A DNA stretch of 11,428 bases from SLST01 sp964458555. GTDB taxonomy: Bacteria; Spirochaetota; Spirochaetia; DSM-27196; SLST01. The translations under genes and the position numbers were made by a program. Below are positions 1-6,471 of this stretch, piece after piece. The stretch lies in contig CAYWJH010000105.1 in assembly GCA_964458555.1 (NCBI GenBank), positions 1-11,428 on the forward strand, written 5' to 3'. The notes below the pieces were generated by a model that was given only the letters and a program-made list of their open reading frames with translations, did not search any database and was not told where the DNA came from. Numbering within the stretch: the first letter of the stretch is position 1; the number at the start of each line of letters is the position of its first letter.

Positions 1-17
1 CAAACGCCCGCGGTGCT

Positions 18-1061
18 TCATAACAGCAAGGTCGATGACAGTTTACGCGCGGCGGCGAGCCCGGACAGCACTGCGCCCTCCACCCGCGCCCCGGCAAAGG
101 CGTCTCCCGCGAGTACGAGGCCGGCCGGCAGCCCGTCGGTCCAGGCGCCGGCGTCCAGCGGCTGGCGGGGGCGGCTATAGCGCCAACGCTTGACCTGCGT
201 GGCCGCGAAGGAGACCCGCACCGGTTCCGGGAGAGCCTCCACGATAAGGCGTGCGAGCGCATCGTCGGATTCGTCGTAGTACGCTTCGCTGAACCCGGGC
301 GCGCAGTGGACGGTAATCGCCGGGCCACGCTCGCTCACGCCCTTCGCGCGGTTGTCCGCGATCCACTCGATCGTGTCGTTCGCCTTGCGGAGGACGCCGG
401 GGTCCGGAAGCGACAGCGGTTCCTCGGCGAGCGCGAGCAACACCACGCAGGGGTCGTAGTCGATCGCGTCGAGCGTCTCGCGCGCGGAGTCGCCAACCGG
501 AACGTCGCCCGCATCGAGGAGCGCGAGCGTCTGCGGCACCGGCGGCGTGAGAATGAGCGAGTCGCTGCGGTATGTTCGTCCCGCGTCGGCGTCGATCGAC
601 CAGCCGGTATCGAGTGGTCGCACCGATTCGGCCTTCACGCCCAGCCGGACGTCGAGTCCCGTGGCGAGATGCTTTGGAATGGCGGTCATCGCGGGCGCTC
701 CGCGGTAGCGGGGATGCCCGTCGCGCGCGGGTGTGTGAGGCCGATGCCCCCCGTCTGCCGCGGCGGTGAGCAGGCTGCCGTCGCCGGTGAACCCGTCGGC
801 AAAGCCGTACGACCAGAGCGCGGCGATGCCGTCTGCAAGCCAGCGCTCCATGATCGACGCGAACTCTCCGCTGCGAACCGACACGAACTGTGCGCCGTGG
901 TCGAAGGCCGCTCCGCTGAACCGTCTCGTCGCCATGCGCCCGCCGACGCCTCGGCCCTTGTCGAGGACGATGACGTCGCGACCCGCGTCCACGAGCCGCC
1001 GCGCCGCGGTGAGGCCGGCAATCCCGGCGCCGACGATAAGTACATCGCAGTGAGTCTTCAT
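18..1061 (-). CDS. Renalase-like FAD-dependent oxidoreductase
   Basis: 347-aa flavoprotein. The N-terminus carries a Rossmann FAD-binding fold with GAGIAG at residues 11-16, followed by the DKGRGVGGRMATRR stretch typical of the renalase/amine-oxidase-like group (COG3380). The C-terminus has the second FAD-contact motif, LAGDAFAGARVEGAVLSG. There is no signal peptide, so it should be cytoplasmic. Characterised bacterial renalases oxidise the 2- and 6-dihydro isomers of NAD(P)H to NAD(P)+; that this protein does so is inference from family and from its divergent neighbour, NAD+ synthetase. Annotation as an amine oxidase or a deoxyribodipyrimidine-photolyase-related protein is the usual alternative. 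The ATG at 1059-1061 is chosen because the Rossmann strand begins a few residues later. No Shine-Dalgarno site precedes it, but a -10-like TATGTT lies 6 nt upstream, so a leaderless message is possible. Confidence 0.85.
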   Translation of the reverse strand: MKTHCDVLIVGAGIAGLTAARRLVDAGRDVIVLDKGRGVGGRMATRRFSGAAFDHGAQFVSVRSGEFASIMERWLADGIAALWSYGFADGFTGDGSLLTAAADGGHRPHTPARDGHPRYRGAPAMTAIPKHLATGLDVRLGVKAESVRPLDTGWSIDADAGRTYRSDSLILTPPVPQTLALLDAGDVPVGDSARETLDAIDYDPCVVLLALAEEPLSLPDPGVLRKANDTIEWIADNRAKGVSERGPAITVHCAPGFSEAYYDESDDALARLIVEALPEPVRVSFAATQVKRWRYSRPRQPLDAGAWTDGLPAGLVLAGDAFAGARVEGAVLSGLAAARKLSSTLLL

Positions 1062-1067
1062 TACTGC

Positions 1068-1073
1068 AACATA
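1068..1073 (-). promoter_or_regulatory. Possible -10 element for the renalase-like gene
   Basis: On the minus strand TATGTT sits 6 nt before the ATG, which would put the transcription start at or next to the start codon. No convincing -35 hexamer lies 16-18 nt upstream, so this is a weak call that rests on spacing and on the absence of a ribosome-binding site. Confidence 0.25.
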
Positions 1074-1090
1074 CGCAGGCCGAGGGTTCG

Positions 1091-1119
1091 TTGACCATCT
1101 GAAACCCGCGAAGTATCGT
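1091..1119 (+). promoter_or_regulatory. Sigma70-like promoter for nadE
   Basis: TTGACC at 1091-1096 and TATCGT at 1114-1119 are separated by exactly 17 bp. Initiation 6-8 nt downstream would fall at about 1126, directly at the nadE ATG (1127). The GGAGG at 1120-1124 is only 2 nt from that ATG, too close for a normal Shine-Dalgarno, which fits a leaderless or near-leaderless transcript. The site lies in the 65-bp spacer shared with the divergent renalase-like gene. Confidence 0.45.
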
Positions 1120-1126
1120 GGAGGTT

Positions 1127-3208
1127 ATGAGCGATCTGCCTTTTGGCTCCCTGTACCGCCACGGATTCGCCCGGGTCGCAGTAGCGGTCCCCGAGGTTCG
1201 CGTCGCAGACGTGTCGTTCAACGTGGAAGCCACGCTCGAGCTCGCCCGCGAGGCCGACGCGAAGGGAAGCGTCCTCGTCACGTTTCCGGAGCTGGGCCTG
1301 ACCGCCTACTCGAATGACGACTTGTTCGGGCAGGAAAGCCTCCTCGCAGCCGCGTGCGAGGGGCTGCAGCGCGTCGTCGACGAGAGTCGAAGCCTTCGCA
1401 CCATGCTGCTCGTCGGGATGCCGCTGCGACACCGGGGTCGCCTCTACAACGCCGCGGTCGCTATTCATCGCGGAATCGTCGTCGGCGCTGTACCCAAGAG
1501 CTACATCCCCGACTACCGCGAGTTCTACGAGAAGCGTCAGTTCGCCTCGGGTGGCGACGTCCGGGGGCAGGAGTTGCAGCTGTGCGGACAGCGCGTGCCG
1601 TTCGGCGTGGACCTGCTCTTCGAGGCCGATTCTATCCCGGACCTGATCATTCATGCGGAGATCTGTGAGGACATCTGGGTTCCTATTCCGCCGAGCACGT
1701 ATGCCGCGCTCGGTGGGGCCACGGTGCTCGCGAACCTGTCGGCGAGTAACGTCACGATCGGGAAGGCCGACTACCGCCGGAGTCTCGGCTCTCAGCAGAG
1801 CGCGCGGTGCATCGCCGCCTACCTCTATACCGCCGCCGGCGGTGGCGAGTCGACGACCGATCTGGCATGGGACGGCGACGCGCACATTCACGAGAACGGA
1901 CGGCTCATGGCGGAGTCCAGGCGTTTCTCTCGTACGGCGCAGCTCATCACCGCAGACATTCACCTGCACGCGCTCGCCCAGGACCGGATGCGCATGACGA
2001 GCTTCGTCGATAACGCAGCCGCGCACGCCGCCGAGATCGGCGCGTTCCGCCGCATCGGGGTTCCCATCGAGATCCCGGAGGGCGAAATCGGCCTCGAGCG
2101 CGATGTGCAGCGCTTCCCCTACGTTCCGGCCGGGAGCAACCGCCGCGCGGAGCGGTGCTTCGAAGCCTACAATATCCAGGTGGGAGGCCTCGTGAAGCGG
2201 CTCGAGAGCGCGCGGATCGACAAGCTCGTGATCGGCATCTCCGGCGGACTCGACTCGACGCAGGCGCTCATCGTCGGCTGCCGTGCGGCCGACGTGCTCG
2301 GGCTCCCGCGGACGAACATCCTCGCCTACACGATGCCCGGCTTCGCGACCAGCGAGCGGACCCGCACCAACGCGCACGACCTCATGAAGTCGCTGGGCGT
2401 GAGCGCAGAGGAGATAGACATTCGGGACGCCTGCATGCAGATGTTCCGCGACATCGACCATCCATTCGCGCGCGGCGAAGAGGTCTACGACGTGACCTTC
2501 GAGAACGTGCAGGCCGGCGAGCGCACGAGCCACCTCTTTCGGCTTGCGAACCTGCGTGGGGGGCTCGTGCTCGGTACCGGCGACCTGAGCGAGCTCGCGC
2601 TCGGCTGGGCTACCTATGGGGTCGGAGATCACATGTCGCACTACGCGGTCAACGCGTCGGTGCCCAAGACGCTCGTCCAGTACCTCGTGCGCTGGGTGGC
2701 CGACACGAATCAGCTCGGCGAGGAGACTTCGGAGGTGCTGTACCGCATTTTGGATACCGAGATCTCGCCGGAGCTCGTGCCGTCGTTCACCGGACAGGAC
2801 AACGACGAACCGGCCCAGCTGAGCGAGCAGAAGATCGGTCCGTACGAGCTGCAGGACTTCAATCTCTACTACACGACCCGCTACGGGCTGCGTCCGTCGA
2901 CGGTGGTCTTTCTCGCCGAGCACGCCTGGTCGGATCCCGACGCCGGGGAATGGCCGGAGGATCTCCCTTTGGCCAAGCGTCATGCCTACGGTCGTGCACG
3001 CATCGTTCATTGGATGGGTGTCTTCCTGAGCCGGTTCTTTGCGACGACCCAGTTCAAACGGACCTGTATACCGAACGGACCCAAGGTCGGATCCGGAGGC
3101 TCGCTCTCACCGCGGGGTGACTGGCGCGCGCCGAGCGATTCGTCGGCCACGGTCTGGCTGGAGGAGCTCGAGCGCAACGTGCCGGCTGATCCTGGCGCCG
3201 ACGAGTAA
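1127..3208 (+). CDS. nadE: Glutamine-dependent NAD+ synthetase
   Basis: 693-aa two-domain enzyme that converts deamido-NAD+ (NaAD) to NAD+ with ATP and ammonia taken from glutamine, the last step of NAD biosynthesis. The N-terminal nitrilase-type glutaminase domain (about residues 10-300) keeps the Glu-Lys-Cys triad: E55 in FPELGLT, K124 in PKSYIPDY, C180 in EICEDIW. The C-terminal synthetase domain has the ATP-binding SGGLDS at 372-377 and the GTGDLSELALGW segment, and ends with the SPRGDWRAPSD signature. Length and triad spacing match the long bacterial class represented by the Mycobacterium tuberculosis enzyme. An in-frame GTG at 1118 could add three residues; ATG at 1127 is preferred. It is apparently monocistronic, since a promoter precedes the next gene. 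The long ORF on the opposite strand is a GC-bias shadow. Confidence 0.97.
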   Translation: MSDLPFGSLYRHGFARVAVAVPEVRVADVSFNVEATLELAREADAKGSVLVTFPELGLTAYSNDDLFGQESLLAAACEGLQRVVDESRSLRTMLLVGMPLRHRGRLYNAAVAIHRGIVVGAVPKSYIPDYREFYEKRQFASGGDVRGQELQLCGQRVPFGVDLLFEADSIPDLIIHAEICEDIWVPIPPSTYAALGGATVLANLSASNVTIGKADYRRSLGSQQSARCIAAYLYTAAGGGESTTDLAWDGDAHIHENGRLMAESRRFSRTAQLITADIHLHALAQDRMRMTSFVDNAAAHAAEIGAFRRIGVPIEIPEGEIGLERDVQRFPYVPAGSNRRAERCFEAYNIQVGGLVKRLESARIDKLVIGISGGLDSTQALIVGCRAADVLGLPRTNILAYTMPGFATSERTRTNAHDLMKSLGVSAEEIDIRDACMQMFRDIDHPFARGEEVYDVTFENVQAGERTSHLFRLANLRGGLVLGTGDLSELALGWATYGVGDHMSHYAVNASVPKTLVQYLVRWVADTNQLGEETSEVLYRILDTEISPELVPSFTGQDNDEPAQLSEQKIGPYELQDFNLYYTTRYGLRPSTVVFLAEHAWSDPDAGEWPEDLPLAKRHAYGRARIVHWMGVFLSRFFATTQFKRTCIPNGPKVGSGGSLSPRGDWRAPSDSSATVWLEELERNVPADPGADE

Positions 3209-3267
3209 GCCGCGCCTTGTCTGCCGGAATCCGTCCGCAAGAGTCGGTTCGCCTCGTGCTCGCGGCG

Positions 3268-3296
3268 TTGCGGGGCCACAGAGGCCGGTGTACGAT
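3268..3296 (+). promoter_or_regulatory. Sigma70-like promoter for the 123-aa gene
   Basis: TTGCGG at 3268-3273 and TACGAT at 3291-3296 with exactly 17 bp between them. Predicted initiation near 3303 is just upstream of the Shine-Dalgarno site AGGAGG (3308-3313). It occupies the 109-bp spacer after nadE and suggests that the small gene is transcribed on its own. Confidence 0.45.
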
Positions 3297-3317
3297 GATC
3301 TGTGACGAGGAGGGATC

Positions 3318-3689
3318 ATGATCTCCACCTACGAGAAGTTCATGCGCTTGCTGCGTCTCGAGATCGAGTCACTCCACGACGAAATCGAGATCATCCTGAA
3401 GTCGCTCGACGAAAGGCTCGCCAACCACGAGATCACCGACTACGTGCACAACGAGAACGGCGCGATCCTGCGCAACGAGTTGCTCGGGCTCGAGGACTTC
3501 CTGCGGACCGAGTTCGACGTGAGCGAGCGGGGCGAGGCGACGCTCGACGACGTGGTGAACGAGGTGCGGGGGTACCTGCGCAAACGGCTCAACGAGCGCG
3601 ATTACGTGCCAGCGCTCTACGAGCTCATGAACCGTCGGATCGAAAAGATCGTGACGTATCTTTCGCAGACCGTTCCGGCCGGCCGGTAG
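3318..3689 (+). CDS. Uncharacterised 123-aa helical protein
   Basis: A small soluble protein that I do not recognise. It has no signal peptide, membrane segment or cysteine. The sequence is charged and almost free of helix breakers over residues 1-118, with heptad-like leucine and isoleucine spacing at the N-terminus (RLLRLEIESLHDEIEIILKS), so an all-helical bundle or coiled coil is likely. A central turn around HNENGAI (44-50) and another near DVSERGEATL (67-76) could separate three or four helices. Gene status is supported by a strong AGGAGG Shine-Dalgarno 4 nt before the ATG, an upstream sigma70-like promoter, codon use like its neighbours, and a perfect inverted repeat around its stop codon. 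It stands between nadE and a convergent peptidase gene; nothing in the context reveals its function. Confidence 0.85.
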   Translation: MISTYEKFMRLLRLEIESLHDEIEIILKSLDERLANHEITDYVHNENGAILRNELLGLEDFLRTEFDVSERGEATLDDVVNEVRGYLRKRLNERDYVPALYELMNRRIEKIVTYLSQTVPAGR

Positions 3690-3709
3690 CCGCAGGTCGG
3701 AACGGTCTG
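3666..3709. terminator. Inverted repeat between convergent genes, possible bidirectional terminator
   Basis: CAGACCGTTCCG at 3666-3677 is perfectly complementary to CGGAACGGTCTG at 3698-3709, a 12-bp stem around a 20-nt GC-rich loop. The stop codon of the upstream gene (3687-3689) is in the loop, and the peptidase stop (3715-3717) lies just beyond the right arm. The position between two converging genes fits a terminator read from both sides. Neither side has a T-tract, so it is not a canonical intrinsic terminator. Confidence 0.5.
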
Positions 3710-3714
3710 GACGA

Positions 3715-5190
3715 CTACCGTGACACCGCGTCCGCGTAGAAGGCCCGCATGTCGCGCGCGAACTCCTTCCGCGACGCCTCCCACGCGTAGAACATGTGTC
3801 CGCCGGCGTAGTGCTTGAGCGAGAGGTTCGCTCGCGCCGATTCCGACAGCCGCATCAGCTGTGCGATGCGGTCGGAGGAGAAATAGGGCGTCACGAGGTC
3901 GTAGACGCCGTGCGTGATGCGTACCTTCATGTGCGGATTGAGACTCATGCCGTAGCGCAGGTCGTCGGTCGCGCCTATCTGGCTCTCGAGCGCGTGGCGA
4001 TCCATGTCGACCTGCCAGCCTTGGTTTACCTGCATGCTCAGCAAATAGTAGTCGCGGTCGGTCGCGAGTCCCAGTCCACGGCGCAGGTGCGTGTTGATAC
4101 CGGCGGCGAAGATCCGCTCGATCGCCCGAAGCGTGGGATCCGGTCCTGCGAACGTCTCGCGATCCGGGTAGGGGTCGGCGGTGGTGACCGTCGCGTCGTA
4201 GAGCCCGCACACGAGCCCCCGATCGCGCAGCAGCTCGCGCACGAATCGGCGTGGCCCTATCCGTCCCCCGCTGCGTTCGACCACCTCCCGGTGCAGGCCG
4301 ATGTGCTTCGCGAGCTGGCCGGACAGCCGCGAACGCTCGCGTTCGGGCAACGACTCGCCGGCGAGCAGCAGCTTTGGTGCGGTTTCAACCGCGAACGATT
4401 CGGCCTTTGCGCGCACCGCGTCGAGGTCTGTCGGGTCGTCGTATGCGCTCGCCCGGCGATGATGCGCGGCGGCGGCCGCCATACTCGGCAGCACGTCGAT
4501 CCACGGCAGGAGGTCGTAGTCCGAGGAGTCGAGCAGCGAGAATTCGAGCGCCGGGGAGATCAGGATGGTGCCGTTGAGCCCGACACCGTAGGTCTCCTGC
4601 GCGAGCCGTGCGAGCTTGGCGGTCCTGAACCCTCCGTAACTCTCGCCGGCGATGAAGACCGGCGAGTCCCAGCGGTGGCGAGCGGAGAGGAACTTCGAGA
4701 TGAACTCGCCGAGCGCGTTCAGGTCGCGCTCGATCTTCCAGAACTCGCGAGCCGGATCATCCCCTTCGCTCTTTTCTTCCCCGTCTTTCTTCTTCGGGAC
4801 GGCGCGGCTGAAGCCGGTACCGACCGGGTCCACGAAAACCAGGTCGGTGAACGCGAGCCAGCTTTCGGTGTTGTCGACGAGCTCGACCGGGGGACCCGGG
4901 GGCGTTCCGTCCGGGTTGAACGAGACGCGTCTGGGACCGAGCGCTCCCACGTGAAGGTACGCCGACGCGGCGCCGGGGCCGCCGTTGAAGACGATCGTCA
5001 ACGGTCTGCCCGCTGAATCGTCGTCGACCGCGTAGTAGACGTGGAAGATCTCGGCCACCGGTTCCTCGTCCTTGCGCAGGACGAGCCAATCCGCCTCCGC
5101 GGTGTACGACAGCTCGCGTCCGTCCAGGCTGATCGTGCCGACGGTGCGAGCGCCCTCCGGTTTCGTATAGTCGCTGCTTTGCTCGCTCAT
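3715..5190 (-). CDS. S10-family serine carboxypeptidase, apparently cytoplasmic
   Basis: 491-aa alpha/beta-hydrolase of peptidase family S10, whose members remove C-terminal amino acids from peptides. Family landmarks occur in order: FNGGPGAAS (oxyanion and substrate region), DPVGTGFS, GESYGGF with catalytic Ser184, HGVYDLVTPY with Asp431, and HYAGGHMFY with His465. The cysteine found in the eukaryotic NGGPGCSS motif is alanine here. A charged insert (KKKDGEEKSEGDD) lies near residue 135. The N-terminus MSEQSSDYTKPEG has no signal peptide, unlike secreted or vacuolar S10 enzymes, so a cytoplasmic role in peptide turnover is inferred. The ATG at 5188-5190 is chosen over upstream in-frame ATGs because AGGAGG (5196-5201) sits 5 nt before it and a promoter lies behind that. 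Substrates cannot be read from the sequence. Confidence 0.93.
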   Translation of the reverse strand: MSEQSSDYTKPEGARTVGTISLDGRELSYTAEADWLVLRKDEEPVAEIFHVYYAVDDDSAGRPLTIVFNGGPGAASAYLHVGALGPRRVSFNPDGTPPGPPVELVDNTESWLAFTDLVFVDPVGTGFSRAVPKKKDGEEKSEGDDPAREFWKIERDLNALGEFISKFLSARHRWDSPVFIAGESYGGFRTAKLARLAQETYGVGLNGTILISPALEFSLLDSSDYDLLPWIDVLPSMAAAAAHHRRASAYDDPTDLDAVRAKAESFAVETAPKLLLAGESLPERERSRLSGQLAKHIGLHREVVERSGGRIGPRRFVRELLRDRGLVCGLYDATVTTADPYPDRETFAGPDPTLRAIERIFAAGINTHLRRGLGLATDRDYYLLSMQVNQGWQVDMDRHALESQIGATDDLRYGMSLNPHMKVRITHGVYDLVTPYFSSDRIAQLMRLSESARANLSLKHYAGGHMFYAWEASRKEFARDMRAFYADAVSR

Positions 5191-5210
5191 TGGTTCCTCC
5201 TGACCGCACG

Positions 5211-5239
5211 AGCCTACCGGTGTTCGCCCGCCGTGGCAA
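5211..5239 (-). promoter_or_regulatory. Sigma70-like promoter for the S10 peptidase gene
   Basis: On the minus strand TTGCCA (5234-5239) and TAGGCT (5211-5216) are separated by 17 bp. Initiation near 5204 would leave a leader of about 14 nt that begins at the AGGAGG site. It lies back to back with the promoter of the divergent small gene. Confidence 0.45.
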
Positions 5240-5258
5240 TCGATCGACGCCCGAACGC

Positions 5259-5287
5259 TTGACCAAATTGCCGCGGACGGGTACACC
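5259..5287 (+). promoter_or_regulatory. Sigma70-like promoter for the BON-like gene
   Basis: TTGACC at 5259-5264, 17 bp, then TACACC at 5282-5287. The -35 hexamer is the same as in the nadE promoter candidate. Predicted initiation near 5294 is directly upstream of the GGAG Shine-Dalgarno site at 5295-5298. Confidence 0.4.
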
Positions 5288-5306
5288 ATTGCTCGGAGAA
5301 ACAACT

Positions 5307-5552
5307 ATGGCAGGATCCATCCAGAAGACACGCGACGCGATCGACAACGCTATCAAGGGCAGCACCGAGATCAAGCCGGGCAACTACGTCACGGTGAAAT
5401 CCGAGAAGCAGGGTCTGTTCGGCAAACCCTTCATCCTCTTGAGCGGGCGCTGCACGTCCGAGAAGGACAAGGCGAAGATCGAGGAAATTGCGCAGCAGGC
5501 TGCCGGCGACGTCAAGATCGACAGCCGGCTGCGGGTCAGCAGCACCTCCTGA
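5307..5552 (+). CDS. Small BON-like protein, 81 aa
   Basis: An 81-aa soluble protein without a signal peptide. After a helical N-terminus (about residues 4-18) the segment at 27-77 follows the pattern of a BON domain: a short strand, a hydrophobic strand ending in LLSGRC, a lysine- and glutamate-rich helix (SEKDKAKIEEIAQQA), a Gly-Asp turn, then a final strand (DSRLRV). BON domains usually occur in periplasmic or membrane-associated stress proteins; this copy is unusually short and has no export signal, so its location and role are unclear. The ATG is supported by GGAG at 8 nt spacing and by a promoter upstream. In-frame codons further upstream run through the divergent promoter region and are not used. 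The domain assignment is by eye and tentative; the gene call itself is firmer. Confidence 0.75.
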   Translation: MAGSIQKTRDAIDNAIKGSTEIKPGNYVTVKSEKQGLFGKPFILLSGRCTSEKDKAKIEEIAQQAAGDVKIDSRLRVSSTS

Positions 5553-5576
5553 CGGCGGCAATCGCGATCGGCGAGG

Positions 5577-5864
5577 CTACCGCGTGAACTTCCGGGCGAG
5601 ATGCTCCCATTCCTCGGGTAGGCTCAGCCCGGGCGCCGCGGTGTCGGCACGCGAGTACCAGTAGTCCGCATTTCCCAGGTCCCCCTCTTTGCGGTGAAGG
5701 TACGCGTGTACGAGGCTGCCGTCCTGCGACAAGATCTTCTGCGCGATCGAGTGGGCCTCGTCCCAGTCGCCCCGCCGGTCCTCGTAGAGCGAGCGGAGCA
5801 ACTCGGGGGCGTCGGTCGTGAGGCTTCCATGATCACAGGCTTCCAGGAACTCGTCGTACGTCAT
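5577..5864 (-). CDS. Uncharacterised 95-aa protein with HAYLHRKEGD motif
   Basis: 95-aa soluble protein of a small family common in Proteobacteria and other Gram-negative bacteria but without known function. The family pattern is clear: a leucine-rich start (ELLRSLYEDRRGDWDEAH, residues 21-38), then VHAYLHRKEGD (52-62) and NADYWYSRA (65-73). The arrangement of paired helices with W, A, Y and R at set positions resembles one to two TPR-like units, so a protein-binding role is possible but unproven. It lies 83 bp downstream of the DUF302 gene on the same strand and converges on the BON-like gene with a 24-bp gap. No good Shine-Dalgarno is visible; a -10-like TAGACT ends 6 nt before the ATG, so the gene may start its own leaderless transcript. 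Confidence 0.85.
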   Translation of the reverse strand: MTYDEFLEACDHGSLTTDAPELLRSLYEDRRGDWDEAHSIAQKILSQDGSLVHAYLHRKEGDLGNADYWYSRADTAAPGLSLPEEWEHLARKFTR

Positions 5865-5870
5865 GCCTTT

Positions 5871-5899
5871 AGTCTACCAGAATCGATGAGCCGGCTGAA
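5871..5899 (-). promoter_or_regulatory. Possible promoter for the 95-aa gene
   Basis: On the minus strand TTCAGC (5894-5899) and TAGACT (5871-5876) are 17 bp apart. The -10 lies 6 nt before the ATG, so initiation would coincide with the start codon. The -35 match is poor. Confidence 0.3.
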
Positions 5900-5947
5900 G
5901 CGGTCGAGGAGTCGGGCGCCGCGGCCGGTCCGTTGAGTACCCCGATG

Positions 5948-6334
5948 CTAACCAAGCGCCGCGATGACCCGCTCGAGCTTCTGCTTCACCTCACCAGCCA
6001 CCGAATCGAGGCCGCCGTTGCCCATCGCTGCCATCGCGGCCACCGGGTCCATCGCGGCGACCTCGACTCCGTCGTCGGTCTCCTGAACGATCACGTTGCA
6101 CGGGAGCAGAACTCCTATCTTGTCCTCGGTCTCGAGCGCCCGGTGCGCGAGCGGCGGGTTGCACGCGCCGAGAATGATGTAGTTGCGGAACTCGATGTCG
6201 AGCTTCTTCTTCATCGTGTCGCGCACGTCGACCTCGGTGATGACGCCGAAGCCCTCGCTCGCGAGCGCGTCTCGGGTGCGAGCGACGGCCTCCTCGAAGC
6301 CGCCCCGAACCCGGATCGCGTTGTAGTACTGCAT
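5948..6334 (-). CDS. DUF302-family protein
   Basis: 128-aa single-domain DUF302 protein, complete at the usual family length. Diagnostic stretches are the KKKLDIEFRNYIILGACNP region around Cys58 and VLLPCNVIVQE around Cys79, followed by an acidic segment, DPVAAM (96-101), and a C-terminal helix. The two cysteines in conserved family motifs suggest a redox- or ligand-related site, but the family function is not established. There is no signal peptide, so it is probably cytoplasmic. The ATG at 6332-6334 has the Shine-Dalgarno-like GGAAGG about 6 nt upstream. The gene diverges from the peptidoglycan-binding/ThuA operon across a 137-bp spacer with a marked AT-rich block, and the 95-aa gene follows on the same strand. 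Confidence 0.93.
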   Translation of the reverse strand: MQYYNAIRVRGGFEEAVARTRDALASEGFGVITEVDVRDTMKKKLDIEFRNYIILGACNPPLAHRALETEDKIGVLLPCNVIVQETDDGVEVAAMDPVAAMAAMGNGGLDSVAGEVKQKLERVIAALG

Positions 6335-6346
6335 GGCTGACCTTCC

Positions 6347-6369
6347 TACATATGTTTATTCTAATATAC
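6347..6369. promoter_or_regulatory. AT-rich block in divergent spacer, likely promoter or operator
   Basis: A 23-bp block with only four G or C bases, in an otherwise GC-rich region, lies between the DUF302 gene and the operon starting at 6472. It contains CATATG, TATTCT and TAATAT, giving -10-like hexamers on both strands, and two ATAT cores in rough inverted orientation. No -35 hexamer with a good spacer was found, so a promoter needing an activator or an operator site is possible. The remaining spacer, 6370-6471, shows only the Shine-Dalgarno at its end. Confidence 0.4.
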
Positions 6370-6471
6370 CCGAAAGCGGCGGATTCGTCGACCGATCGCT
6401 CGGGATTCAGGCGGGTCGCGGGGTCTTGCGCTGCGGCACCGCACGCGGCATGATTGGGTGGAGAGGCCATC

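Noticed and set aside
1118..1126. GTG at 1118 as the nadE start
   Set aside because: It would place GGAGG inside the coding sequence and leave no ribosome-binding site upstream; ATG at 1127 agrees better with the family N-terminus, though the choice is not certain.
1061..3010. 649-aa open frame on the minus strand opposite nadE
   Set aside because: Its protein has no recognisable domain and lies wholly opposite a gene with an intact catalytic triad. Long antisense frames are expected from the strong third-position GC bias here.
3194..3220. Possible terminator after nadE (GGCGC / GCGCC stem followed by TTGT)
   Set aside because: Only a 5-bp stem around a 13-nt loop and no real T-tract; in sequence this GC-rich such stems are common.
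3796..5016. 406-aa open frame on the plus strand opposite the S10 peptidase
   Set aside because: Composition is rich in Arg, Val and Glu with no motif, no Shine-Dalgarno and full overlap with the peptidase; a codon-bias shadow.
5553..5576. Possible terminator between the BON-like and 95-aa genes
   Set aside because: The 24-bp gap holds only a TCGCGA-type palindrome and a 4-bp stem, too weak to call.
5877..5947. Hairpin downstream of the DUF302 gene
   Set aside because: CCGGC/GCCGG arms are 5 bp with a long loop and no T-tract; not distinguishable from background.
6347..6369. ArsR/BigR-type operator in the AT-rich block
   Set aside because: Only one GAAT half-site is present; the second half needed for the known dyad is missing.
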